The notes under the pieces were generated by a model. That model searched no databases, was not told where the DNA came from, and saw only the letters and a program-made list of their open reading frames with translations. A program made the position numbers and the translations under genes. Below, one piece after another: positions 14,731 through 21,795 of a stretch of DNA of 27,260 nucleotides. The stretch comes from an uncultured Clostridium sp. (GTDB lineage Bacteria > Bacillota > Clostridia > Christensenellales > CAG-138): positions 1-27,260 of the forward strand of contig UQNF01000019.1 of the NCBI GenBank assembly GCA_900542285.1, given 5' to 3'. Numbering within the stretch: position 1 is the first letter of the stretch; every line of letters starts with the position of its first letter.

Positions 14731-15578
14731 CAGCCGTCCGCCTTCTCTCCGAGAATGACGGCAACCTCCTCAAGGTGCATAAAGTCAACCGATGGGGAGA
14801 TTACAGCATTGATCTCTCCCTCAACAAACACCTCTGTTACCGTGCCTACCAGGATCCCCTTCGGATAAATGCCGTCAATGCCGCTTGTTACCACGATATC
14901 GCCGGGTTCAAGGTTCGTGCGGTCGGAGGGCAGGTAGTATAGCTCCATGGAAGCATTGCCGCGCGTTCCCTCGAGCAAGCCGCGCGCCATGCAGTTATCC
15001 CTTGTGCGTTCAACTAATATAGGAACGATGGAGGATGAATCGATTATGCAGGTGACCTTGCACCAATCGTAGCCGACCTCCGACACCCTTCCGACGAGGC
15101 CTTTGCTTGCGATCACCGTCATATCGATATCAACGCCCTTGTTTCTTCCGACATTGAGCGTTAGCGTCCTGAACCAAACCCCGGACGATTTTGCGATGAC
15201 CCTTGCGGCGCAGACGTTCTTTTCTCCAAGCGCAGATGAATAGTTGAGCAGGCCGGACAGTCTTTCGTTCTCCTTCCTGAGCTCCTCAAGCTCCGTTTTC
15301 ATCTGTTCCTGAAGTGCAAGCTCCGCCCTGAGCCTTTCGTTCTCTACATCGGCATCCGTAGTGTTGAATACCCTTTTAAAGAAGCCGACTATGGCGTCGG
15401 AGGCCTTTGCGGCAGCTCCCTCAACCGGCGTCAGCACCGTTGCAAGTCCGTTTTCGACCCAATTGGCCACCTTGCTTCCATTCGCGACCAGCAGGATCAG
15501 CAGAAGTGCCAAAACCGCTATCAGCGTTATCGTCAACGGCCTTGCTGTCTTTCCGTCCCTCTTCATATCCTTTACCAA
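14730..15578 (-). CDS. mreC: MreC, rod-shape determining protein
   Basis: A 282-residue bitopic protein. It has a basic cytoplasmic N-terminus, one membrane helix (about 16-34), a coiled coil (about 76-112, ENERLRAELALQEQM region) and two beta-barrel subdomains with family-typical segments VIAKSSGVWFRTLTLNVGRN, GLVGRVSEVG and GDIVVTSGIDGIYPKGI. MreC scaffolds the elongation machinery outside the membrane. A TTG start at 15578 is preferred because AAAGG lies 6 bp upstream; an ATG at 15566 is too close to its own AGG. A consensus promoter lies 48 bp upstream. mreB, the usual first gene of the operon, is not present here; a divergent GntR gene occupies that side. Confidence 0.93.
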   Translation of the reverse strand: MVKDMKRDGKTARPLTITLIAVLALLLILLVANGSKVANWVENGLATVLTPVEGAAAKASDAIVGFFKRVFNTTDADVENERLRAELALQEQMKTELEELRKENERLSGLLNYSSALGEKNVCAARVIAKSSGVWFRTLTLNVGRNKGVDIDMTVIASKGLVGRVSEVGYDWCKVTCIIDSSSIVPILVERTRDNCMARGLLEGTRGNASMELYYLPSDRTNLEPGDIVVTSGIDGIYPKGILVGTVTEVFVEGEINAVISPSVDFMHLEEVAVILGEKADG

Positions 15579-15625
15579 GCCTTACCTTTCAGAATGAGAA
15601 ATTTTTTGCATATTCTCACAAATAC

Positions 15626-15654
15626 ATTATACAGGAAGCCAATCATTATTGCAA
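15626..15654 (-). promoter_or_regulatory. Sigma-A promoter of the mre operon
   Basis: On the minus strand TTGCAA (15654-15649), 17-bp spacer, TATAAT (15631-15626). The start is expected near 15619, giving a 40-nt leader before mreC. Confidence 0.85.
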
Positions 15655-15784
15655 GCCGCCGTACGCTTCAAAAAAAGCGCATCAGGACAGGCGAATGCCG
15701 CAAGCGGCCGTTTCTGCGCCAAAACCTGACCTTAAATCGCCGCTTTGGTAAATTATTTATCTGTTTTTGCCTATTTTTTTGAAG

Positions 15785-15806
15785 ATTTCTAAAAAATTTC
15801 TAAAAA
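15785..15806 (+). repeat. Two tandem 11-bp repeats upstream of gntR promoter
   Basis: ATTTCTAAAAA occurs twice without a gap (15785-15795 and 15796-15806), ending 5 bp before the -35. The 11-bp period keeps both copies on nearly the same helix face. An UP element or a regulator site are both possible. Confidence 0.6.
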
Positions 15807-15811
15807 GCTTC

Positions 15812-15840
15812 TTGACAATAATATAGTATAGGTTTATAAT
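15812..15840 (+). promoter_or_regulatory. Consensus sigma-A promoter of gntR
   Basis: Perfect TTGACA (15812-15817), 17-bp spacer and perfect TATAAT (15835-15840). It is the closest match to consensus in the window. Confidence 0.93.
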
Positions 15841-15903
15841 AAGTTTGGTTATGTATGCGGATGATCTGTATACGAAAGAAAACCTAAGAAAGAGAGTATT
15901 TTT

Positions 15904-16575
15904 ATGCAGCTTAAAGACATTGCAGATGAAATGCAGCAACGTTCATTGGCGGCAAGGGACTGGGTTTTTAAGGTCCTCCGTACCGCGATCATCAGAGGCG
16001 TGCTCCCCGGTGGTATGCCCCTCCGTCAGGATGAGATTTCCGCTCAGCTGAGCGTCAGCCATATCCCCGTAAGGGAGGCTTTTCGTCAGCTCGATGCAGA
16101 GGGTCTTGTCCGCATTTACCCCAACAGGGGCGCGGTCGTAACCAAGCTCACCCGTGATGAGCTTGAGAATGCCATGGACACCCGTATTATCCTTGAGATG
16201 GGCGCTATCCGTGCAGCTATTCCCCTTATCACCGACAGGGATATTGAGAGGGCATCGCAGATACTCGAGGAAGCAGAGAGCGAGACCGACATCAACAAGC
16301 TTGAGGATCTCAATCTTGAATTCCATTTTTCCATCTATGATGCAACCAATAATAAATTCCTGACCAAGCTCATCGAACAGCTCCACGCAAACGTTGACCG
16401 TTATGTTCGTCCCTATTATTCCGCAGCCGAAGTCAGCGGGCAGACTCGCACCGAGCACTATAAGCTCCTTGAAGCCTGCCGCAGTGGCGACAGCGAATAT
16501 GCAGCGGCGATCCTGCGCACCCATCTTGAAAAGACCAAGGTCCTGTCGCTCAATTCTCCGATGCTTCAGAACTGA
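15904..16575 (+). CDS. GntR-family transcriptional regulator, FCD (FadR) type
   Basis: A 223-residue DNA-binding regulator. The N-terminal winged helix-turn-helix spans about residues 15-80 with the family-typical RTAIIRGVLPGG, LSVSHIPVREAFRQLDAEGLV and RGAVV segments. The C-terminal FCD domain (about 90-215) is all-helical with the acidic/histidine positions expected for a metal and ligand site, including the LEFHFSIYDATNN and RTEHYKLLEACRSGD segments. FadR-type members bind small carboxylates or sugars and repress or activate nearby catabolic genes. No such genes lie next to it, and it is divergent from mreC, so its target is unclear. The ribosome binding site (AAGAGAG) is weak, in contrast to its near-perfect promoter. 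Confidence 0.92.
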   Translation: MQLKDIADEMQQRSLAARDWVFKVLRTAIIRGVLPGGMPLRQDEISAQLSVSHIPVREAFRQLDAEGLVRIYPNRGAVVTKLTRDELENAMDTRIILEMGAIRAAIPLITDRDIERASQILEEAESETDINKLEDLNLEFHFSIYDATNNKFLTKLIEQLHANVDRYVRPYYSAAEVSGQTRTEHYKLLEACRSGDSEYAAAILRTHLEKTKVLSLNSPMLQN

Positions 16576-16601
16576 TAGGTTTAGACTGAATAATTATTAT
16601 C

Positions 16602-16650
16602 GCAGCAGGGCGAAGCAGACGCTTCGTTCTGCTGCTATGCTTTCCCTTGC
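16602..16650 (+). terminator. Terminator of gntR
   Basis: A 15-bp stem with two G-U pairs (16602-16616 with 16621-16635, loop AGAC) is followed by TATGCTTTCCCTT, a moderate T-tract. Confidence 0.6.
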
Positions 16651-16707
16651 AGTTCTCCCGTCACCGTCAACGCTTTAGGATAGGGAAATGGCAGGGAAAC
16701 CGAATGC

Positions 16708-16752
16708 AAAAAAGGCACCCGCATACTTAAGCTTTCGGATGCCTTGATTTTT
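16708..16752. terminator. Bidirectional terminator between convergent genes
   Basis: GGCA plus CCG (16714-16721) pairs with CGG plus TGCC (16736-16743), with one mismatch. It is flanked by TTTTTT on the minus side and GATTTTT on the plus side. It lies 44 bp past the stop of the DUF975 gene. Confidence 0.75.
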
Positions 16753-16795
16753 ATGTAATTGCCCTCCTTTACCGGGGCAATGTTATCCCTGTCCG

Positions 16796-17518
16796 TCAGA
16801 TAGTATTGGTGTCGGTATCGCCTTCTACACGGATGATGCCGTTTGCGAGCGCATTGTCCCTTACCATCTCATAGAAGCCTGCATTTGCGGTGGCCTTGTA
16901 GGGTTCTACAAACAGAATACCGAGTATTCCAAAGGTGAACGCATTCAGCAGATCCCAACCGATAAAGCTGAGATTCAGAACAAAGAGCTTCCACTTATAG
17001 CCTCTCATTATCCTCTTTGAGAGATCGATGGCTTCACTTGCGCCCACCGAAGGCATTTCCACAAGTATATAGGGAACCATTGCGTATGAAAAGGTCTTAA
17101 TGATGCCCGGAATTACAAACAGCATCGACCAAAGAGCGATATACAGCGAAGAAAGCGCCATTGCGCCGAGCTTCTTCCAATAGGGGACAAAGCCTATTGT
17201 GAACATATCTCCGAGCGTAGTTTCCCTTTGCTGCCATATTCTCAGGAAGGAACCGCAGTATCCAACGCCAAGATTCAAAAACGCGAAGATGCTGACTGCC
17301 GTGGATACAAGGCCGCCGAACATGATCCCTTGAACGATAATGCCATAAAAATTACCATGGTTTATTGCCGCTGAAATACCGCCACCCAAGCTGCTCGCAT
17401 ATCCTACTACGGCGCTGACAGCTCCGATTATCAGCATATAGATGAAATAGGTAAGTCTCGCTATACCTCTTTGATTGCCAAAGCACTGCTTTGCTCTGAG
17501 TTTGATCTGTTTTCTCAT
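16796..17518 (-). CDS. DUF975 family membrane protein
   Basis: A 240-residue polytopic membrane protein with about five to six hydrophobic segments (about 24-42, 55-85, 118-140, 180-205). It matches DUF975 from memory of its conserved core: the YWKKLGAMAL region, VIPGIIKTFSYAMVPYIL and the GYKWKLFVLNLSFIGWDLL segment, followed by VEPYKA. The family is frequent in Firmicutes and has no established function. AAGGAG lies 6 bp before the ATG, and a consensus promoter sits about 33 bp upstream, so it is an independent unit. It is flanked by two regulators but nothing ties it to either. Confidence 0.85.
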   Translation of the reverse strand: MRKQIKLRAKQCFGNQRGIARLTYFIYMLIIGAVSAVVGYASSLGGGISAAINHGNFYGIIVQGIMFGGLVSTAVSIFAFLNLGVGYCGSFLRIWQQRETTLGDMFTIGFVPYWKKLGAMALSSLYIALWSMLFVIPGIIKTFSYAMVPYILVEMPSVGASEAIDLSKRIMRGYKWKLFVLNLSFIGWDLLNAFTFGILGILFVEPYKATANAGFYEMVRDNALANGIIRVEGDTDTNTI

Positions 17519-17551
17519 AACAAACTCCTTTCATTGATTATTGGCATGATT

Positions 17552-17580
17552 ATTATATTCGCTCCCAATATTTAAGTCAA
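17552..17580 (-). promoter_or_regulatory. Sigma-A promoter of the DUF975 gene
   Basis: On the minus strand TTGACT (17580-17575), 17-bp spacer, TATAAT (17557-17552). Confidence 0.88.
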
Positions 17581-17719
17581 TATAGACCATTAAATATTCA
17601 TCCTGTGGGATTCGATTTCCCTTGCGTTCGGTTTTGCCTGCTTTCTAAGAATATCGACTTAGCGTTAAGAAGTAATTTCAAAATATCCCGAACATCACGA
17701 CCATATCATTCGGCTTTGG

Positions 17720-18412
17720 CTATTCCACCGCAATGTACACGTCCATATAGTGAACGCAATCCTTTTCATACTCCTTTTCAAAGCATGAGATGACCTTGGG
17801 ATCCTCCTTGTGGTTTATTCCGTTTACCTTCATATGGGTCATAAGGACCTTATATGCGTTGGGAATAAGGCGAAAAGGTGCAGACATGGGATCCTTGATG
17901 GTTATAACGATATACTTCTGTGCTTGCTGGCAAAAGACCTCCGTCCGCATACCGCTGTTGTCCGCCTCGTCCCGAAGAATTAGCGCCGCCGCATAACCAT
18001 GCATATTGAAAACATTAGCCTGTTCCGGTGAGACCACCGGAAAATCCCAGCCAATTATCTCCGGCGAAACTATCCCAAGCTCCTTTGATAGGTTTCTGAC
18101 ATGGCTGATGGCGTCATCTTCCGGCTCCATACTGATAACCGCATATCTGATATAGCGAAATGCCGGTACCTCCTCGAAACGAATGTCCGAATAGGCTTCT
18201 TCGTTGATGCAAATGTCCTCTCGCACCAATTGGTCCATAGAACAGGAGAAAAGATTGCAAAGCTCTATAAGCTTGTTCATTTCCGGATAGGCAGTGTCCA
18301 GTTCCCACTTGGAAACGGTCTGTCTGCTCACGCCAAGTTTATCAGCCAGCTCCTCCTGCGTCATCTTGTTTCGCATCTTCCTTAAAAACTGCACATTTTG
18401 GCCAAAGCTCAT
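17720..18412 (-). CDS. XRE-family regulator with GyrI-like effector domain
   Basis: A 230-residue one-component regulator. Residues 5-62 are a Cro/CI-type helix-turn-helix (TQEELADKLGVSRQTVSKWELDT...), followed by a short linker and a C-terminal domain (about 80-230) that looks like a GyrI/AraC effector-binding fold: paired beta strands, the FRYIRYAV strand, a late helix-strand pair and the closing HYMDVYIAVE strand. Such domains bind hydrophobic or cationic small molecules, often drugs. GGGAGG precedes the ATG. It probably senses a compound and controls itself or a distant gene. The DUF975 gene 200 bp downstream has its own promoter and could be a target. The HTH call is firm; the C-terminal domain call is a fold-level guess. 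Confidence 0.85.
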   Translation of the reverse strand: MSFGQNVQFLRKMRNKMTQEELADKLGVSRQTVSKWELDTAYPEMNKLIELCNLFSCSMDQLVREDICINEEAYSDIRFEEVPAFRYIRYAVISMEPEDDAISHVRNLSKELGIVSPEIIGWDFPVVSPEQANVFNMHGYAAALILRDEADNSGMRTEVFCQQAQKYIVITIKDPMSAPFRLIPNAYKVLMTHMKVNGINHKEDPKVISCFEKEYEKDCVHYMDVYIAVE

Positions 18413-18443
18413 GGGTTTTTACCTCCCTGTTGTTTGTAGAAAC

Positions 18444-18452
18444 AGTATAGCA
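18444..18452 (-). promoter_or_regulatory. Possible extended -10 of the XRE gene
   Basis: On the minus strand TGCTATACT (18452-18444) lies 31 bp upstream of the ATG. No good -35 accompanies it. Confidence 0.4.
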
Positions 18453-18600
18453 GAACCGGCGGCTTTGTTCCACCAACTTCGATGCTCGATTTTTGATATT
18501 AACGCAACCTAAAGGCGCATAAGGGCATTCATCTCAAGCAGTCTTATAATGGGTCTCATCCGTTCAATCTATTGTTTCCCAGGTTTTCCCCTGAATACCC

Positions 18601-18618
18601 GTTTTTTTGCAAAAAAAC
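18601..18618. repeat. 18-bp perfect palindrome
   Basis: GTTTTTTTGCAAAAAAAC is a perfect inverted repeat with no loop. It could extrude as a cruciform or act as a protein site; it is a poor RNA hairpin because it lacks a loop. Confidence 0.5.
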
Positions 18619-18814
18619 CATTGGCGGCTCCGCATAAGGGAGTTTTGAGGAAACGGTGCAGTCCATGATGGGCTGCACCGTATTCTTACGCTGATCTCTC
18701 GGATAATTCCGAGATAAGGTATTTAAGTTCGTACGCTTCGGTAACGGTAAAAAGTCCAATGCCGGTGAAGCAGATATCGACGACGCCTTTTTATGGACCA
18801 TGAAAATCCCGTTA

Positions 18815-19615
18815 TTACCCTTGGAATTCAACAATGGACGATAGCCCCCCGATCGGATAATCCAAGAGCTTTTCGCCATTGGAATCAAAACAGCGTATTA
18901 TAATTCCTACGGGCATATTGCCCATTGAAGCAATAAGATCTGCAGCTACAGGGTTAAACGCAATTACGGACTCTTCAATTATTTCAAAGAACTCCTGCCT
19001 TGTGATATTAGCTGTATACCTGTATTCCAATACGAGATTCAGATCCTCGATATAGCATCTCGGACCGGAAGCGCCATCGAAGATTTCGCCGTATTCTGCT
19101 GTGAGCCTATCTTGATTGTCAGCACAATACTTATCCAGCTTGGATTTCAACGCTTCAATATCCACATCATTTGGATCAATCACATCGATACCGTTGGTGG
19201 AGGAAGGCGTGTATCCCTTGTCAATTATGTGTGTTGCCATTGTTTCTCCATCAGCGTCAACATATTTAATAACAAGGCGAACTCCCTCATCACCAACATA
19301 CTCCACCAAGTCCTTATAGTATGGGTAATGGATAAGATCATCGCTTTTGGCATGTTCCTCCCACTCTTCGGGCGTCATACTAACCGATTTATCATGTTCG
19401 TAGATTATTATAAGATCATGTCCCTCCGCCTTGCAGACAGGCGTTTTAACAGATGATAAACTGTCGAATGCTTCCTGAAATATTGTGTTAAGGGAAGCCG
19501 CAAACTCGCTGACCTTTAATGCAGCTTCTTCGTTCGTGCCTGTTGTGGAAGGTTTGCAAGAACATGCTGAAATAACTAAAAGAGCCGCTAATATCAAGAG
19601 TATCCTTCTTTTCAC
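18815..19615 (-). CDS. Lipoprotein with two related halves
   Basis: A 266-residue lipoprotein. An in-frame GTG at 19636 exists, but AAGGAGG lies just after it and 7 bp before the GTG at 19615, so the start is placed there. Lipobox ISAC gives cysteine 18. The mature part appears to contain two copies of the same domain: each has a helix, a strand pair with the pattern C-x-x-E-(D/H)-L-x-hydrophobic (VCKAEGHDLIIIYEH and RCYIEDLNLVLEYRY), a helix, and a closing strand ending DxxGE (VIKYVDADGETM and IIRCFDSNGEKL). I do not recognise the family with certainty; it resembles small DUF4854-type lipoprotein domains. It may be co-transcribed with 19683-20270, which ends 67 bp upstream. Confidence 0.82.
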   Translation of the reverse strand: MKRRILLILAALLVISACSCKPSTTGTNEEAALKVSEFAASLNTIFQEAFDSLSSVKTPVCKAEGHDLIIIYEHDKSVSMTPEEWEEHAKSDDLIHYPYYKDLVEYVGDEGVRLVIKYVDADGETMATHIIDKGYTPSSTNGIDVIDPNDVDIEALKSKLDKYCADNQDRLTAEYGEIFDGASGPRCYIEDLNLVLEYRYTANITRQEFFEIIEESVIAFNPVAADLIASMGNMPVGIIIRCFDSNGEKLLDYPIGGLSSIVEFQG

Positions 19616-19682
19616 GATAATTCCTCCTTTTTTCACTACAAACGTATAAATATGTTAATTATATCGATCTGCTAATAAGCAT

Positions 19683-20270
19683 TTAATCGGCTTCTCCGGG
19701 ATTACCGGAATTTGCTATCCGAAACAACCGCGTTTCAACTATAATACGGCCACCGTTCGTATTCTTAACGACCATCGGAGACACCTGCTCGTTTTCTATG
19801 TTTGCATCAGAAGGCAGGAGAATCGGGAGTTCTTCCTCATCCTCAGGGATATCCTGCTGTTCAAGTTCAATAAAATTATCGTAAGATATGTTAACAAGGC
19901 TCGCTTCACCAGAATCCGCGTCGTACACTTCGGCAAAATACGAAGTGCTGATAATCACCTTTGTAGCAGTGGATAACTGTTCTAATTCCTCATCGCTGAA
20001 GCTTTCTATGGAGAAATCGGAACACCCGGCCTCACGAAGCTTCATAATGCCCAGTTCGCGGCCGGACGGGGCACTTCTGACGGGGCTAAAAATGATCTCG
20101 TCCTGTATAACAAATGGGGTTTCACTTTGTTCAGGAAATGCGGGATCAGATTCTGGCACTAAGTAAAAAGTCGGTTCGTCCTGGGAATATGCGGACGCAT
20201 TCGATGGCACAGCAGCAATTGCTGAAACAATCATTGCTGCAGCAAGCAAAAACGAAAATATTTTCTTCAT
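19683..20270 (-). CDS. Secreted protein of unknown function
   Basis: A 195-residue exported protein. The ATG at 20270 is preferred to an in-frame TTG at 20288 because GAGGAGG lies 9 bp upstream of it. It has a signal peptide (MKKIFSF..., likely cleavage after the NASA segment near residue 26) and no membrane helix or lipobox, so it should be released or wall-associated. The mature part is acidic, with a central helix (SDEELEQLSTATKVI) and strand-rich flanks; the C-terminal strands (NGGRIIVETRLFRIA) are followed by a polar tail. No known family recognised. Proteins of this kind often accompany peptide-export loci, and a decayed ABC transporter ATPase and a tiny membrane peptide lie just upstream, but a link is only inferred. 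Confidence 0.75.
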   Translation of the reverse strand: MKKIFSFLLAAAMIVSAIAAVPSNASAYSQDEPTFYLVPESDPAFPEQSETPFVIQDEIIFSPVRSAPSGRELGIMKLREAGCSDFSIESFSDEELEQLSTATKVIISTSYFAEVYDADSGEASLVNISYDNFIELEQQDIPEDEEELPILLPSDANIENEQVSPMVVKNTNGGRIIVETRLFRIANSGNPGEAD

Positions 20271-20350
20271 ATTCAATATCCTCCTCAACTATTGATAGTA
20301 TTCGACCATCTTAAGGTCATGATGCTTAGAAAAGTACACCTGCATTGCTT

Positions 20351-20379
20351 ATCGTATGCCGTTATAAATAGCCAAGCAA
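20351..20379 (-). promoter_or_regulatory. Possible promoter of the secreted protein
   Basis: On the minus strand TTGCTT (20379-20374), 17-bp spacer, TACGAT (20356-20351), about 80 bp upstream of the ATG. Confidence 0.4.
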
Positions 20380-20461
20380 AAGCTGAGCATTATGCTTTCT
20401 CTTTTATCCGTGCTGCACCGGCTCAATTTACTTGTTCAAAAGCCCTTCAGGAACTTCCGGC

Positions 20462-20548
20462 TTATAGATACGGCAGATATTCAAACACAGCTGCAACCGA
20501 GGCCATAAGCTAAGAAATGGCCCCGGATATGATCCATGCAACCTTCAT
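20462..20548 (-). pseudogene. Tiny membrane-peptide gene with in-frame TAG
   Basis: Downstream of a promoter and an AAGGAGATAG ribosome binding site, an ATG at 20548 opens MKVAWIISGAIS, hits TAG at codon 13 (20512-20510), and the same frame continues with LMASVAAVFEYLPYL to TAA at codon 29. Read through, the 28-residue product would be one hydrophobic helix with a basic start. The stop splits an otherwise coherent peptide, so it looks like a recently broken gene; a functional 12-residue peptide or programmed readthrough cannot be excluded. It lies in a locus with other decay. Confidence 0.5.
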
Positions 20549-20582
20549 TATCTGCTATCTCCTTTTCATATTGTTATACTTT

Positions 20583-20611
20583 ATAATACCATAATTTTTT
20601 AAACTGCGCAA
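20583..20611 (-). promoter_or_regulatory. Promoter upstream of the tiny peptide gene
   Basis: On the minus strand TTGCGC (20611-20606), 17-bp spacer, TATTAT (20588-20583) with an extended TG. The ribosome binding site and ATG follow within 40 bp. Confidence 0.55.
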
Positions 20612-20667
20612 CATTCAATTGGACGAATTTCTGTTCTTTTGTGGACAAAATGAAAATATATTGCTTT

Positions 20668-21127
20668 TCAGGCCATCATTCCGTCATCCATCTTGCAGAC
20701 TTTATCGCATAGGGTGTCGACGTCTGCAGGATTATTGGAGAAGGGGATTATTATTTTACACTTTCCAAACAGCCCTTTAACAACCCATGCATCTCCCGTA
20801 CGCCATTCTTGTCAAGCCCATTCATTGGTTCGTCAGTTATCAAAAGTTCGGGATCCTCCGTTATGACCTGCGCTATTCCGAGACGCTGATGCATGTGATG
20901 GAGTATTTGCTTACAGGCTTTTTAATGTTGTGATTGAGACCGAAGAGGAGTATGGTTTCCTTGATCCTTTGTTTTATGTTAGTTAGTTTTATTCCTTGTC
21001 CATTGCATGCGAAATGTATGCTCGGTAAGCGAAGCACCTGTTTTAACACTTCTTCCGACCGATCCTCTGCTATCTCCGCCTTGAGATGGATTACTCTATT
21101 GAAATCTAAAAAGAAGAGGTTCGACAC
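20668..21127 (-). pseudogene. ABC transporter ATPase, frameshifted and 5'-truncated
   Basis: Three minus-strand frames carry successive parts of one ABC ATPase of the drug/bacteriocin export type. The first (to about 20903) has a KQRIKETILLFGL... KKPVSKYS segment. The second (about 20897-20745) has MHQRLGIAQ, the tail of the ABC signature, then PELLITDEPMNGLDKNGV, the Walker B and D-loop. The third (about 20780-20668) has SNNPADVDTLCDKVCKMDDG, the H-loop region with N in place of the switch histidine. At least two indels are needed to join them, and the Walker A part is not found upstream, where another lipoprotein gene ends at 21218. No permease gene is adjacent. The remnant implies loss of an export function. 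Confidence 0.8.
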
Positions 21128-21217
21128 TATTTGTGATCAGTACCTCTCTTGAGTTTGAAATAGTCGTATTTGTTTCCGGTTATGAAGTCAGCGTGAAATA
21201 CTTTTCAAAATGCTTTC

Positions 21218-21613
21218 TTATGGCCGGTAACTCTCTAACAAGGACGCAAAATCCATTGATTCCGCTTGATAAAAGTCACCGTGCAAATCTTTTACATACA
21301 TGGCTCCTAATTCGAGTTTGCTTCCATCAGAATAGTTCAACTCGAAAGAAGTATTCCCAAGAGGGGCAAGTGAATTTGATTTCATCCTCTTATACTTCAA
21401 TTCGGTCAGGTTTCTGATAATTATATCGATATCATCTTTGGCTTCAATTATCTTAGGTTCTATTGATGGATCATCAAAGTGGATAATAATGCTTATCGGC
21501 TGTTCGTCTTTAAGCTCGACTATGTCTTTAATATGGTATGTCTTGCTCGAACAACCTGTTATAAACATCGCCACAAACAACATCCCCACAATCAGAATTG
21601 AAATTTTTTTCAT
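21218..21613 (-). CDS. Small lipoprotein of unknown function
   Basis: A 131-residue lipoprotein: MKKI start, hydrophobic core, lipobox FITGC with cysteine 21, preceded by GAAAGGAG 5 bp before the ATG. The mature part of about 110 residues has alternating strands and helices (PISIIIHFDD, DDIDIIIRNLTELK, SFELNYSDGSKLELGAMYV) and no catalytic motif. It is reminiscent of DUF5301-type lipoproteins found beside clostridial export or regulatory genes, but I hold this loosely. It is separated from the ABC pseudogene by 90 bp and is AT-rich like it, so the two may have arrived as one accessory unit. Confidence 0.75.
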   Translation of the reverse strand: MKKISILIVGMLFVAMFITGCSSKTYHIKDIVELKDEQPISIIIHFDDPSIEPKIIEAKDDIDIIIRNLTELKYKRMKSNSLAPLGNTSFELNYSDGSKLELGAMYVKDLHGDFYQAESMDFASLLESYRP

Positions 21614-21795
21614 GTTTTCTCCTTTCTTATCCGTTCAGCTTGAACCCGATGGCTTTAACAACTGTTTGACGAGTCCCAACCATCAACAACTCGCAGATAG
21701 CAGTACTTATCATCGTGCTCGTGAGTATCCTGCTGCAGTTGCCATATCCATTAGCCCCGACTGAGTTTTGTTCCGCCAAAGGGAGATGGCTCATA
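21614..21795. other. Unassigned gap between lipoprotein and kinase
   Basis: This 182-bp gap has open frames on both strands but none with a ribosome binding site, and I see no convincing promoter or terminator. Confidence 0.3.

Larger units (their letters stand above)
15579..15903. promoter_or_regulatory. Divergent mreC/gntR intergenic region
   Basis: This 325-bp gap holds one promoter for each direction, about 155 bp apart, and an 11-bp tandem repeat just upstream of the gntR promoter. The middle (15655-15780) shows no ORF with a ribosome binding site and no clear structured RNA. Confidence 0.6.
18413..18814. other. Hairpin-rich non-coding stretch
   Basis: This stretch of 402 bp has no gene I can support. 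It contains the XRE promoter near its left end, an 18-bp palindrome (18601-18618), an 8-bp stem hairpin (CGGTGCAG 18654-18661 with CTGCACCG 18673-18680) and a 7-bp hairpin (TCTCGGA 18697-18703 with TCCGAGA 18708-18714). The tandem hairpins could be a dispersed repeat element or the 3' end of the lipoprotein transcript. Confidence 0.5.

Noticed and set aside
18556..18888. A 110-codon minus-strand frame in the hairpin-rich block
   Set aside because: No ribosome binding site; it overlaps the end of the lipoprotein gene in another frame and spans palindromes, so it looks non-coding.
21438..21764. A 108-codon plus-strand frame opposite the small lipoprotein
   Set aside because: Antisense to a gene with a lipobox and a good ribosome binding site; no start signal of its own.
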